Shown: positions 15,845-25,601 of the stretch, one piece after another | Position numbering within the stretch: position 1 is the first letter of the stretch | Layout of the letters: the number at the start of each line of letters is the position of its first letter | Assembly: GCF_004798685.1 (NCBI RefSeq) | Contig: NZ_CP039291.1 | Span: forward strand, 2,728,001 to 2,792,000 | Length of the DNA stretch: 64,000 bases | Source: Cellulomonas shaoxiangyii | GTDB taxonomy: Bacteria; Actinomycetota; Actinomycetes; Actinomycetales; Cellulomonadaceae | Reading direction: 5' to 3' | Program-made: the position numbers and the translations under genes | Notes under the pieces: generated by a model | Database searches by the model: none | Told to the model about the DNA's origin: nothing | The model's input: only the letters and a program-made list of their open reading frames with translations

Positions 15845-17223
15845 GCGCGGGCCGTCCGGTGGATCAGCGGGCCGAGGTCGCCCAGCGCGCCGATGGTCAC
15901 GACCGTCACCTCGCGCAGCGTCCGCGCGGACGGGTCCGCGTCGCGCTCGCAGCGCAGCGCGATGACGGTGGTGCCGGCCGGCAGCGCGTGCGCGGCCGCG
16001 CGCAGCCGGTCGGCGCCCGGGACCGAGCCGACGACGAGGAACGCGACCGACATCTCCGGGCACGTCCCCGCCGCGAGGGACGCGACGTCCTCCAGCGGCG
16101 TCGCGCGCTCACCCGCCGCGAGCGTGCAGGTCGCGTCGAGCAGCGCCCGCGGCGTGGCCGTGGGCAGCGTGCGGAGGGACACGACCGCGCCGCGCGTGAC
16201 CCGGGGGGCCTCCTCGCTCGTGGCGACGTACGCGTCCTGGCCGTCGCGCAGCGCCTGCACGCCGAGCGACGCGAACACGCTCACCGCGAGCTCGAGCTCC
16301 TCCTCGTCGGCGAAGTCGTCGGTGGCGAGCCCCAGCAGCAGCGCGAGCCGCGAGCGCCGGGTCTCCTCGAACTCGCGGACCATGAGCCGGCCGACCTTCG
16401 CCGTCGACTTCCAGTGCACGTTGCGGCGCGAGTCGCCGGGCTGGTACTCGCGGATCGCGTGGAACGCGAGGTCGGACGCGACGATCTGCGCCGACGGCAT
16501 GCCCTCGAGGTCGCGCACCACGCCCGCGCTCGTCGACGGCACCACGGTCGTCACGGGGTGCACGTGGATCGTGCGCATGACCGGCCAGCGCTGCTCACGG
16601 CGCAGCAGGCCGACCGGGTCCGAGCGGGTGAGCGTGAGGGGCCCGACGTCGATGACGCCACGGCGGTAGGCGGCGACGTGCAGCGGCTCGTCGTGCGCGC
16701 GGCCCGGGCCGAGGAGCGGCACCTGCACCTCGACGAGGCCCTCGCCGACGGGCACGTCGACCAGCACGGGCAGCGCGGGCCGCCCGCCGGTGTTGACCAG
16801 CCGCACGGAGCCCGTGACCTCCCGGCCCGCGACCGCGCGGTCCTTGTCGAGCACGAGGTCGACGTCGTAGTCGTGCCCGCCGAGCAGGAACGGCGCCGAC
16901 AGCGCGAGCAGGACGGCACCCCCGACGGCGAGCACCCAACCGGCGGTCCACCCCGCGAGCGGCCCGAGCACGAGGCCGAGCAGGACGGCGCCGAGCACCG
17001 TCCAGCCGGCCGGCGTCAGCGTGCGCGTGACGGCGCCCCACGTGCGCGCGAGGGCCCGGCGCACCCGCTCGGCGGCGCGGCGCAGCACGAACCACGCGGT
17101 CGCCCAGGGGCCGCGCCGCGTCTCGACGACGCGGGTGATCGTCACCCCGCGCGTGCGGGTCGCGGCCCAGGTGCCGGTGCTCTCGAGCGTGCGCCGCTCG
17201 TGCGGGGAGTCCTGCGGAGCCAC
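15841..17223 (-). CDS. DUF58 domain protein
   Basis: 460 residues from GTG 17223, one base after the MoxR stop. Two TM helices near residues 70-108. The DUF58 signature IREYQPGDSRRNVHWK is followed by STAKVGRLMVREFEE near residues 255-295. The C-terminal half is vWA-like in fold in this family. DUF58 proteins occur as partners of MoxR ATPases and transglutaminase-like proteins; their exact activity is not settled. Its stop overlaps the next start as ATGA, so expression is coupled. Confidence 0.9.
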   Translation of the reverse strand: MAPQDSPHERRTLESTGTWAATRTRGVTITRVVETRRGPWATAWFVLRRAAERVRRALARTWGAVTRTLTPAGWTVLGAVLLGLVLGPLAGWTAGWVLAVGGAVLLALSAPFLLGGHDYDVDLVLDKDRAVAGREVTGSVRLVNTGGRPALPVLVDVPVGEGLVEVQVPLLGPGRAHDEPLHVAAYRRGVIDVGPLTLTRSDPVGLLRREQRWPVMRTIHVHPVTTVVPSTSAGVVRDLEGMPSAQIVASDLAFHAIREYQPGDSRRNVHWKSTAKVGRLMVREFEETRRSRLALLLGLATDDFADEEELELAVSVFASLGVQALRDGQDAYVATSEEAPRVTRGAVVSLRTLPTATPRALLDATCTLAAGERATPLEDVASLAAGTCPEMSVAFLVVGSVPGADRLRAAAHALPAGTTVIALRCERDADPSARTLREVTVVTIGALGDLGPLIHRTARA

Positions 17224-17224
17224 G

Positions 17225-18190
17225 TCAGGCCGTGCCGTTCTCCGCCGGTGCCGGGACGTCGAGCAGGATCTGGCCCATGACGGCGCTGGCCGTGACGCCG
17301 TCGAACTCGGCCTCCGGCTCGAGCATCAGGCGGTGGGCCAGCACCGGCTCGGCGAGCGTGCGCACGTCGTCCGGCGTGACGAAGTCGCGGCCGTGGACGG
17401 CCGCCCACGCGGTGACCATCCGGGACAGCGCGATCGCCCCGCGGACGCTGACCCCGAGGCGCACCTCGGCCGCGTGCCGCGTCGCGTTGACGAGCCGCAG
17501 CACGTAGTCGTGCACGATCGGGTTGACGTACACCTGCCCGGCCAGCTCGCCCATCTGCACGAGCGCCGAGGCGTCGGCGATGCCCTGCACGTCGCGCCGC
17601 GGGTGCGCCGAGCCCTGCAGGATCCGCATGGTCGACGCGTCGTCGGGGTAGCCCAGCGACGTCTTGATCATGAAGCGGTCCAGCTGCGCCTCGGGCAGGC
17701 GGTAGGTGCCGGCCGTCTCCACCGGGTTCTGCGTCGCGAGGACGACGAACGGCAGGCCGACCGACCGCGTGACGCCGTCGACCGTCACGTTGCCCTCCTC
17801 CATGACCTCGAGGAGCGCCGCCTGCGTCTTCGGGCTCGCGCGGTTGATCTCGTCGGCGAGCACGACGTTGGCGAACACCGGGCCGGCGTGGAACTCGAAC
17901 TCGCCGGCCTTCTGGTCGAACACCGTGATGCCCGTGACGTCGCCGGGCAGCAGGTCGGGGGTGAACTGGATGCGCGTCGAGGTCCCGCGGATCGTCTGCG
18001 ACACCGCGCGGGCCAGGGCGGTCTTGCCCGTGCCGGGGAAGTCCTCGAGCAGCACGTGGCCGCCGCTGACGGCGGCGGCGAGCACCAGCTCGACCACGTG
18101 GCGCTTGCCGAGGACGGCGTGCTCGACGTTGTCGACCAGGGCGCGGAAGGAGTTCGCGAACCAGGTCGTCTGCTCGGGCGTCAGGGGCAT
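17225..18190 (-). CDS. MoxR-family AAA+ ATPase
   Basis: 321 residues from ATG 18190. Walker A is EDFPGTGKTALA (about residues 49-60), Walker B VLADEINRA, then sensor 1 VVLATQNPVE and the MoxR motif RLPEAQLDRF. The C-terminal lid domain is complete. MoxR proteins are chaperone-like ATPases acting on vWA/DUF58 partners, and the DUF58 gene follows after one base. The upstream giant envelope protein is a plausible client; that is inference. No clear Shine-Dalgarno in the 32-base gap, so translation may depend on coupling. Confidence 0.95.
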   Translation of the reverse strand: MPLTPEQTTWFANSFRALVDNVEHAVLGKRHVVELVLAAAVSGGHVLLEDFPGTGKTALARAVSQTIRGTSTRIQFTPDLLPGDVTGITVFDQKAGEFEFHAGPVFANVVLADEINRASPKTQAALLEVMEEGNVTVDGVTRSVGLPFVVLATQNPVETAGTYRLPEAQLDRFMIKTSLGYPDDASTMRILQGSAHPRRDVQGIADASALVQMGELAGQVYVNPIVHDYVLRLVNATRHAAEVRLGVSVRGAIALSRMVTAWAAVHGRDFVTPDDVRTLAEPVLAHRLMLEPEAEFDGVTASAVMGQILLDVPAPAENGTA

Positions 18191-18222
18191 GGGGGGGCGT
18201 CCAGCTCTCGTCGCAGGGGCGC

Positions 18223-21200
18223 TCAGGGCGCGGGGGGCGGGGTCGGGGTGGGAGTGGGGGTGGGGGTGGGTGTCGGCTCGGCCGGCGGGGAGCAGCGCGC
18301 CCCGGCGTTGTCGCGCGTGACGTCCTCGAGGCCGTCGAGCGCGCCGGTCCACCTCAGCGCCCACGTCGTGACGAGGGCGCCGCGGCGCTGCTCCTGCGTC
18401 ACGGTGACCTGTGCGGCTCCGCGCGCCCACTCCGGCAGCTCGACGTCGCGCGCCGACGGCTCGGCCACGCAGGCGTCGACCGGGAAGCGTGCGGTGAGCG
18501 TGCCCGGCACCGAGCCCTCGCGGGGGACGGCCACGGCCGGCGAGCAGTTCGCGGGGCGGAACCTGCTGCACTGGCGGGCCTCGACGGACGGGTTCGCGGC
18601 GTTGCGGGGCAGCTCGAAGCGCGCCGGGTCCGTCCAGTCGCCGCCGGCGACGCGCACCTGCGCGACGGTGTTCCACAGCGTGGCGTCGACGCGGGGGGCC
18701 CGCGCGTCGAGCCAGCCGACCTCGCCACCGCGCAGGTCGGACGCCCGGTCGCCGACCGACCAGCCGTCGCCGACCGTGGGCGGCTCGAAGCCCGTGAAGA
18801 CGAGGACGCGGCCCAGGTCGACGCGCGCGGCGCCGAAGCCGTTGGAGCCGCACACGACGACCGAGTACTCCTCGTCGTTCTCGAGCCCGCCGATCGTCGC
18901 CGACTCCGAGACGACCCCGCGCCCGCCGAGCTGGGCCCGGCCGTCGCGGCCCATCGTGCAGGACGCCTGGTTCGCGTCGAGGAACGCGCCGTAGCGCAGG
19001 GACGTCGGCGCGGCGCTGCCGTTCGCGTTCACGGAGGCGCCGTCGACCGTGATCGAGCGGTCCCCCGGGCGGGCGGCACCGCCGGCGACCACGGGCGCGC
19101 CGGCGACCGTGACCTGCGCCTGCGACGGGCTCCCCGACGCGTCCGTGCCGCCGTTGGGCGGCGCGAACCGGCTCAGCGGCGTGACGGTGACCGTCTGCGC
19201 GCCGACGGGCAGGACGACCTCGACGGTCGTGTCGGCACCGCGCCGCGGGACCTCGCCCTCGACGCCGGTGACGACGAACGCACGGGCGTCGTCGGCCGCG
19301 GCGATGGTGACGCGCGCGACGCCCGCGGACGTCGTGGTCCGGGCCGGGTCGTAGATCGTCTCGGCGCTGACGCGGCTCACGGCGGGCGACGCGTACGCCC
19401 ACGCCTGCACGGGCGTGCTGTCGGGCGACTCGCCGACCGCGTTGCGCACGCGGGCGGTGTAGGCGTGCGGCTCGCCGTTGCGCAGCCCGCCGACCGTGCA
19501 GCGGTAGGTGCTCGCGCCGGCGGCGGAGCACGAGGCCCCGACGGGCGCGCCGTCCTGGTAGACGGTCACGCCGCTCACGGCGGGGTGCGCCCGCGCGGCC
19601 TCGCCGAGCTGCAGGTCGAGCACCACCGACGACGCCGCGTACGACGACATCGTCAGCGAGCCGGGCTGAGCCGGGAAGCCGAGCACGTCGAGGTCGACGC
19701 GGCCGGAGCCGAGGCGGCCCTGCGCGTCGCGCACGGTGAACGGCACGGCGCACGTGCCGCCCGAGGGCCGGCTGCCGGCCGGCCACGAGACGCGCACCGT
19801 GCCGCGGTCGCCCGCGCTCACGGTCGCCACGGCGCACGCGACGGTCCCGCCCGCGCCGACCTGCGCCAGCTCGAGGCCGGACCCGGGCTTGCCCGCGAAC
19901 GGGTCGTACTCCCCCGCGACGCCGACGACGGGGATCGTGCACCCGGCGCCGTCGGCGACGTTGCAGGTGGCGGCGATCGTCGCGCCACGGGGTGCGTCCG
20001 TCGGCGCCGCGCCGACGAGCAGGTCGACGGTCGACTGCAGGCCGCCGTACTGGGCCACGCGGACCGTGACGGTCGCGCGGGTGCCGGGCACCGCGCCCGC
20101 CCGGGCCGTGACCGCCAGCGTGCGGCCGTCCTGGCTGGACTCCAGCGTGCCCGCGGCGCCGGACAGGGTCGTGGCGTAGACGATCGACGCCTCGTCGCCG
20201 ACGCGCCCGCCCTCCCAGGACAGCATCTCGCCGAGGTCGATCGTCTCGGTCGCGCCCGGGGCCACCGTGCGGCTCACCGGCGCGAGCACGGCCTGCGGTG
20301 CCGCCGGGCGGATCTCGACGGGCACGAGCACGTCGGTCCACGTCTCCTGGCCGACGACCCGCACGCCCGCCGTGCACGTGTCCTGCCAGGGCGAGCCCGC
20401 GCCGGCGGCGTACCGGAGGGTGCCGTCGCCGGTGACCGTGCACCGCGCGGCCGCGCGCTGCACGACGGGCGTCGCGTCGGTGCGCACCTCGAGGCGGTCG
20501 CCCGGGCCCGCGTCGACGACGTCCGACAGCCGCGTCTCGGCGGTCGCGTCCTCGTCCACGGCGAGCGGCTCGAGGCCGTCGAACGTGGTCAGACGCATGT
20601 CGTCGAACGCGGGCACCCGGAGCAGGCCGTAGGCCCGCACGTCGGTGTCGCGCGCGTCCGTGCCCTCGAGGACGAACGGCACGACGGCACCCGCGCGCGG
20701 CAGCGGCCCGCCGATCCGCGTCCCGTCGACCGTCCACGTGTCCGCGGCGTCGCCCCAGACGGACAGCGTCAGGTCCCCCGGCCGGCCGTTGGCCCACCGG
20801 ACCTTCCCCTCGACGACGTCCACGCCGCCGGCGGCGAGCTGGTCGCGGTCGCGCAGCGTCACGACGGTGTCCGCCACGAGCGGCTGCTCGCCGGTCGCGT
20901 CGGCCACGACCTCGACGACGACGAGGCCCTCCGCGGTGCTCACGCCGTCGGCGGCCGTCACGGTGTAGACGTACGCGTGCACGCCGAGCACGTCGCCCGC
21001 GCCGAGCACGACCACGCCGTCCTCGAGGGACGTCTCCCGCTCGTCGACGAGCCCGTCGAGCCGCTCGGCCTCGGCGGTGCCGGGCAGCGCGTCGGAGCGC
21101 ATCGCCGTCAGGGTCAGCGCGCCGCCGTTCGGCTCGCGGTCGTTCGCGAGCGGCTCGAGCGTCACGGGCTCGGCCTGCCCGGCGGTGACGCGCACGTAGT

Positions 21201-24200
21201 CGACGTACGCGACGGGGGCGCCGCTGCGCGCGCCGGCGGGCAGCACGCCGACCCGGACCGTGCCGGTCGACGACGCGCCCCGGCTGTCGCGCACGACGTA
21301 CGTGAAGGCCACCTGCTGGCCGGGGGTCAGCGTGGGCGGCGCGACGAAGCGGACGCCGTCGCCGGTCTCCTCGACGGTCGCGGAACCCTGCCCCGGCTCC
21401 GGCCGCCCCACGCCCACGAGCGTCACGGCGTCGCCGTCCGGGTCGGTCCCCGCGGCCTCGAAGGGGATGCGCACGGTGCTCCCCGCGACCACCCGCCCCT
21501 CGAGGACCGGCGCGACGGGCGGCCGGTTCGCGGTCGCGTCGACGACCGTGACGGTGACCGTCGCGGACGACGTGCGCGAGGTGTCCTGGCTCCAGGCGAC
21601 GTCGTAGCCGACGGTGTACGTGCCCGGCGCCTCGGGCGCGACGTAGCGCACGGTGCCGCCCGAGACGAACGCGAGCTCGCCCGCGGTGCCCGACGTGACG
21701 AGGTCCGGCAGCAGCGTCGTGCGCCCGCCCATGGGGGCCACGTCGTTGTCGGTGACGGGGATGTCGACGGTCCCGCCGGCGCGCACGGTGGCGACGTCCG
21801 GCTGCGCGACGACGCCCTGCCCCGTGACGGCGCCGACGAGGAAGACCGCGACGCGGCCCTCGGTGCGCACCTCGGCGCCGTCCGTGACCGTCACCGTGAC
21901 GGTGCCGAGCAGGCCGGGTGCGGCGTCGGCGCTCGTGGCGCGCAGGCGCAGCGCGGTGGCGTCGATGACGTCCACGCCGAGCCCCGGCGAGTCGGAGGTC
22001 GCGAACGACACCATGAGGACGTGGCGCGCGGCGCCCTGCACGGCGGACACGACGTCGACCGTCGTGTCCTCGTGCGCCCAGACGTACGCGGTCGTGGGTG
22101 GCAGCACGACCGCGCGGTCGTCCGCCGGCACGCGCACGCGCAGCAGCGCCGCGCGCTCGACGCCCGTGACGTCGTCGTGGACCGTGAACGTCACCGGGTG
22201 CTCGCCGGCGGTGTTCGCGGTCACCTGCACGCGCATCCCCGCGCCCGTCGCGGCCACCGTGACACCCGCACCGCCGTCGACGCCCACCGGGACGACGTCC
22301 CGCAGGCGGTAGCGGCCCGAGCCCGCGGCGACCTGCGGCGCGAGGTCGACCGTGGTGGTGCGGGCCTCGCCCAGCACGAGCGCGGTGCCGTCGACGACCA
22401 GGTCGGGCGCCTGCTGGACGGCCACGTCGAGCGTCCGCTCGGTCGTGCCGCCCCGCGCGTCGGCGACGACGACGGTCAGCGCGGTCGACGTCGCGGCGGC
22501 GTTCGCATCGGTGTGCCGCACGGTCAGGGACCCGTCAGGTCCGGCGGCGACCTGCAGCGGCGCCGTGGGGTCGCCGACCTGCACCGACTGCAGCACGAAC
22601 GGGTCGCCCTGCGGGTCGACCCAGGCGTCGAGGATCCCGGTGCGCGCGGTGCCGCCCGGGGCGAGCACCACGGTCGGCCACGTCTGCGTGCAGCCCTCCA
22701 CGTCGCACCACGCGGGCGGCCCCTGCGCCTCGTCGGGGACCACCGTGAGCGTCACGGTGACGGGCTCGGAGCGGTCGGTGCCGTCCGTCACCGCGTACGT
22801 GAAGGTCGCGGACCCCTCCAGCGCCCCGATCGACGCGACGACCACCTGGTCGTCGTGGGCGAGCCGCAGCGACGCGAAGGCGGGGTCCGACGTGGGGCTG
22901 AGCGACTCGGCGTCGACCGTCAGCACGTCGCCCGTGTTCGGGTCGTGGTCGTTGAGCAGGACGGGCAGCCGGACGTCGGCCCCCGGGCGCACGCCGAACG
23001 CGTCGGGTGCGGCCACCGGTGGCATCTGCTGCGTGACCTCCTCGACCGCGTTCGTGCCGGTCGTGCGGTCGTCCTCCTGCGTGGCCGTCCACTGCGACAG
23101 CGGGACCGCGCGACCGTCGGGCACGGTCCACAGCGCACCGGACCCGGTCTCCTCCAGCACGGCACGGCCGCCGTTCGTGCGGACCACGGGGTGCAGGTCG
23201 GGCAGCGCCTCGAGCGCCTCGGCGTCGACCTCGAGCGCGACGGGCTCGGCGCCCGACGTCCACAGGGTGCCGGCCGTCCCGCTGAGCCAGGCGGCGACGC
23301 GCGTGCCGTCGGAGAGCCGCACGGGGGGCGCCGGCGAGCCGTCGGCGCTCTGCGTCCGCCGGGCGGCGCCCTCGGTCAGCGGCACCTCGACGAGGCCCTC
23401 GCGGTCGGCGACCAGCACGGACGTGCCGGTGGCCGTCGGCTCCTGCAGCACCGCGCCGGCGCCCGCCTCGGTGGGGACGGGCTCGTCCCGCGCACCGGTC
23501 CACAGCCGGCCGTCGGAGGCGTCCAGCAGCACCCAGTGGCCGCCCACGAGCGTCAGGCGCACGTCGACGACCTCGGCGGGGCCGTCGGCCACCTCGACGG
23601 GCCCCTCGAGCAGCTCGCCGTCGGCGGCGTCGAGCACGCGCAGCGTGCGGTCGGACGCGGCGTAGAGCGCGACGCGCCCGCGGTCGTCGACCGTCGCGGC
23701 GTCGGCGGCCCACGGCTCCTCGGGCTCGTCGTCCTCGGCGTCCGGCGTGGCCGACGCGGCCTGCACGCCCTCGGGGTCGAGCGGCGTCGCGGGCGTCGTG
23801 GGATCGGCGTCGAGGCGCCGCACGGAGGCGGTGCCGGTGTCGTCGAGGAACACGACCCACTCGCCGGACGCCGCGACCTGCTGCGTCCCGCCCGGCGTGG
23901 CGAGCGCCTCGGCACCCTCCTCGCCGTCGCCGGCGTCCTGGCGCAGGTCGGCGGGCACCGCCGGGTCGACGGTCCACAGCTGCTGCATGCCCTGCGCGAC
24001 GACCGCGGCGCGCGCACCGTGCTGCAGGACGGTCGTCGGGTCGTCGACCGAGCGCACCGTGTCGATCTCGCCGAGCTCGGTGTCGAAGCGCGCGTACTGG
24101 CCGGCGTCGCGCGTGACCCACACGGCCGTCTCGACCGCCGGCGTGCGCTGCGCGTCGTAGCCCTGCGCGAGCACGGCGCCCGTGACCACGAGCGCGCCGA

Positions 24201-24285
24201 CGACGACCACGGCGGCGGCACGCAGGCGCGCGGGGAGCCGGCGGGCACCGGGGGCCGGGGCGGGCGGCGCGGCGGGGCGGTTCAC
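18223..24285 (-). CDS. 2020-residue anchored envelope protein: propeller-like region, Ig-like repeats, Fn3
   Basis: Starts at GTG 24285, overlapping the kinase stop as GTGA. A short basic N-terminus and one TM (about residues 22-41) leave the rest outside. Residues about 45-420 have repeated W/D/G beta patterns like a propeller (LWTVDPAV, RLWTGARDE, ALWTVPDG). From about 425 come repeated bacterial Ig-like domains with the signature PDAFGVRPGADVRLPVLLND, recurring as PDVATVRAGGTVDIPV and others. Near the C-terminus are Fn3-like units (NGEPHAYTARVRNAVGES), Cys pairs and a PTPTPTP tail. Likely a surface sensor, adhesin or wall-spanning scaffold tied to the kinase. Length makes it one of the largest genes here; the single open frame supports the call. 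Confidence 0.85.
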   Translation of the reverse strand: MNRPAAPPAPAPGARRLPARLRAAAVVVVGALVVTGAVLAQGYDAQRTPAVETAVWVTRDAGQYARFDTELGEIDTVRSVDDPTTVLQHGARAAVVAQGMQQLWTVDPAVPADLRQDAGDGEEGAEALATPGGTQQVAASGEWVVFLDDTGTASVRRLDADPTTPATPLDPEGVQAASATPDAEDDEPEEPWAADAATVDDRGRVALYAASDRTLRVLDAADGELLEGPVEVADGPAEVVDVRLTLVGGHWVLLDASDGRLWTGARDEPVPTEAGAGAVLQEPTATGTSVLVADREGLVEVPLTEGAARRTQSADGSPAPPVRLSDGTRVAAWLSGTAGTLWTSGAEPVALEVDAEALEALPDLHPVVRTNGGRAVLEETGSGALWTVPDGRAVPLSQWTATQEDDRTTGTNAVEEVTQQMPPVAAPDAFGVRPGADVRLPVLLNDHDPNTGDVLTVDAESLSPTSDPAFASLRLAHDDQVVVASIGALEGSATFTYAVTDGTDRSEPVTVTLTVVPDEAQGPPAWCDVEGCTQTWPTVVLAPGGTARTGILDAWVDPQGDPFVLQSVQVGDPTAPLQVAAGPDGSLTVRHTDANAAATSTALTVVVADARGGTTERTLDVAVQQAPDLVVDGTALVLGEARTTTVDLAPQVAAGSGRYRLRDVVPVGVDGGAGVTVAATGAGMRVQVTANTAGEHPVTFTVHDDVTGVERAALLRVRVPADDRAVVLPPTTAYVWAHEDTTVDVVSAVQGAARHVLMVSFATSDSPGLGVDVIDATALRLRATSADAAPGLLGTVTVTVTDGAEVRTEGRVAVFLVGAVTGQGVVAQPDVATVRAGGTVDIPVTDNDVAPMGGRTTLLPDLVTSGTAGELAFVSGGTVRYVAPEAPGTYTVGYDVAWSQDTSRTSSATVTVTVVDATANRPPVAPVLEGRVVAGSTVRIPFEAAGTDPDGDAVTLVGVGRPEPGQGSATVEETGDGVRFVAPPTLTPGQQVAFTYVVRDSRGASSTGTVRVGVLPAGARSGAPVAYVDYVRVTAGQAEPVTLEPLANDREPNGGALTLTAMRSDALPGTAEAERLDGLVDERETSLEDGVVVLGAGDVLGVHAYVYTVTAADGVSTAEGLVVVEVVADATGEQPLVADTVVTLRDRDQLAAGGVDVVEGKVRWANGRPGDLTLSVWGDAADTWTVDGTRIGGPLPRAGAVVPFVLEGTDARDTDVRAYGLLRVPAFDDMRLTTFDGLEPLAVDEDATAETRLSDVVDAGPGDRLEVRTDATPVVQRAAARCTVTGDGTLRYAAGAGSPWQDTCTAGVRVVGQETWTDVLVPVEIRPAAPQAVLAPVSRTVAPGATETIDLGEMLSWEGGRVGDEASIVYATTLSGAAGTLESSQDGRTLAVTARAGAVPGTRATVTVRVAQYGGLQSTVDLLVGAAPTDAPRGATIAATCNVADGAGCTIPVVGVAGEYDPFAGKPGSGLELAQVGAGGTVACAVATVSAGDRGTVRVSWPAGSRPSGGTCAVPFTVRDAQGRLGSGRVDLDVLGFPAQPGSLTMSSYAASSVVLDLQLGEAARAHPAVSGVTVYQDGAPVGASCSAAGASTYRCTVGGLRNGEPHAYTARVRNAVGESPDSTPVQAWAYASPAVSRVSAETIYDPARTTTSAGVARVTIAAADDARAFVVTGVEGEVPRRGADTTVEVVLPVGAQTVTVTPLSRFAPPNGGTDASGSPSQAQVTVAGAPVVAGGAARPGDRSITVDGASVNANGSAAPTSLRYGAFLDANQASCTMGRDGRAQLGGRGVVSESATIGGLENDEEYSVVVCGSNGFGAARVDLGRVLVFTGFEPPTVGDGWSVGDRASDLRGGEVGWLDARAPRVDATLWNTVAQVRVAGGDWTDPARFELPRNAANPSVEARQCSRFRPANCSPAVAVPREGSVPGTLTARFPVDACVAEPSARDVELPEWARGAAQVTVTQEQRRGALVTTWALRWTGALDGLEDVTRDNAGARCSPPAEPTPTPTPTPTPTPPPAP
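18238..18275. repeat. G-rich simple repeat encoding the PT tail
   Basis: The plus strand carries repeated GTGGGGGTGGGGGTGGG-like runs that encode the C-terminal PTPTPTP tail of the giant envelope protein on the minus strand. The G-runs on the template strand could form a quadruplex near the end of the gene. Likely length-variable. Confidence 0.6.
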
Positions 24286-25418
24286 CCGAGGACCCCGGAG
24301 ACGACCAGCAGCAGCACCACGGCCGCGACGGCCGCGGCGCCGACGAGGGCGCCCACGACGCCCGCCTGCCACGCGGCGCGCCGCGCCGGCCCGTGCACGA
24401 CGAGCCCGTCGCGGTCCACGGCGAGCTCGGCGGACACCCGCTCGGCCCGCGCCTCGGCACGGCTGCGGGCGCGCACGCGCGAGACCACGGGCCCGCGGGC
24501 GCCGTGGTCGGCGACCTCCACGGGGCTGGCGCCGGCGGCCCACTCGGCCGACGGGACCTCGAGCGCCGTGGGCGGCTGGCCCAGGTCGTACTGCGCCCAG
24601 CGCAGCTCCTCGGCGAGGGCGAGCATCGACGGGTGCCGGTGGGACGGGTCCTTCGACATGGCGCGGGCGAGGATCTGCTCGACGCGCTCGGGCACGTCGG
24701 CGCGGCCCAGGGGCGCCAGCTTCGCGCGCACGATGCGGCCGGCCATCGCCTCGCGCCCGTCGCGCGCGCGCTCACCGACCTCGAACGGCGCGCGGCCCGT
24801 CAGCAGCGTCCACAGCGTCGCCCCGAGGCTCCAGACCTCGGCCGCCACGGACCCGGCGACGCGCTCCTCGAGCACCTCGGGCGCGCTCCACGGCACCGAC
24901 ATGGCGATCGCGGGGATGCCCGTGGAGCCCGAGACCGCGGCGGCGATGCCGAAGTCCGCGAGCGCGGGCGTCCCGAGCGACGTGCGCAGCACGTTCGACG
25001 GCTTGATGTCGCGGTGCAGGACGCCCGAGCGGTGCGCGGTCTCCAGCGCGGAGGCGAGCCGCACGCCGACGTCGAGCACCTCGGGCACGGCCAGCGGCCC
25101 GCGGCGCGCCCGGGCGCCGTACGTGTCGAGGCAGTACTCCATGACGATGTAGGGCCGGCCGTCCGCCGAGACGCTCGCCTGGTGCACCGTCACGACCGCG
25201 GGGTGCACGGACAGGCGCGCGAGCACGTCGGCCTCCGCCTCGAACGCCCGCTGCGCCACGGGGTCGTGCAGCCCCTCCGCGAGGACCTTCACCGCGACGA
25301 CGCGGCGGGGCATGTCCTGCTCGTAGCAGAAGACGTCGGCGAACCCGCCCACGCCGAGCGGGCGCACGTAGGTGTAGCCCGGCAGCACCGGGGGGGTCCC
25401 CGCCACACGACGTGCCAC
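24282..25418 (-). CDS. Membrane Ser/Thr protein kinase
   Basis: 378 residues from GTG 25418, with GGGAG six bases upstream. Kinase motifs: Gly loop GVGGFADVF, Lys in VVAVKVL, LHRDIKPSNVL catalytic loop, ADFGIA metal loop, SAPEVL. Domain about 10-275, then a basic juxtamembrane stretch and a single C-terminal TM (about 350-375) with only two to three residues outside. It has no PASTA or other sensor domain of its own; the giant envelope protein encoded next (GTGA overlap) could supply sensing. Head of the eight-gene operon. Probable substrates are the RTVVR-repeat protein and FHA partners. Confidence 0.93.
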   Translation of the reverse strand: MARRVAGTPPVLPGYTYVRPLGVGGFADVFCYEQDMPRRVVAVKVLAEGLHDPVAQRAFEAEADVLARLSVHPAVVTVHQASVSADGRPYIVMEYCLDTYGARARRGPLAVPEVLDVGVRLASALETAHRSGVLHRDIKPSNVLRTSLGTPALADFGIAAAVSGSTGIPAIAMSVPWSAPEVLEERVAGSVAAEVWSLGATLWTLLTGRAPFEVGERARDGREAMAGRIVRAKLAPLGRADVPERVEQILARAMSKDPSHRHPSMLALAEELRWAQYDLGQPPTALEVPSAEWAAGASPVEVADHGARGPVVSRVRARSRAEARAERVSAELAVDRDGLVVHGPARRAAWQAGVVGALVGAAAVAAVVLLLVVSGVLG

Positions 25419-25601
25419 AGCTGGCTCCCCCAGGGTTCGATCGGCCGACCTCGCGCCCGCCGGTCGTGCGTGCGCGCGCGCACGGCCGGACCGACGCGGA
25501 AGCGTACCTGTTCGCGCCCCCGCCCCGGCGGGACGCCCACCGGCACGGCGCCACGTGCACCCCGGTGACCTGCGCGGGCGCGCGTGGCCAGCCGGCCGTG
25601 G

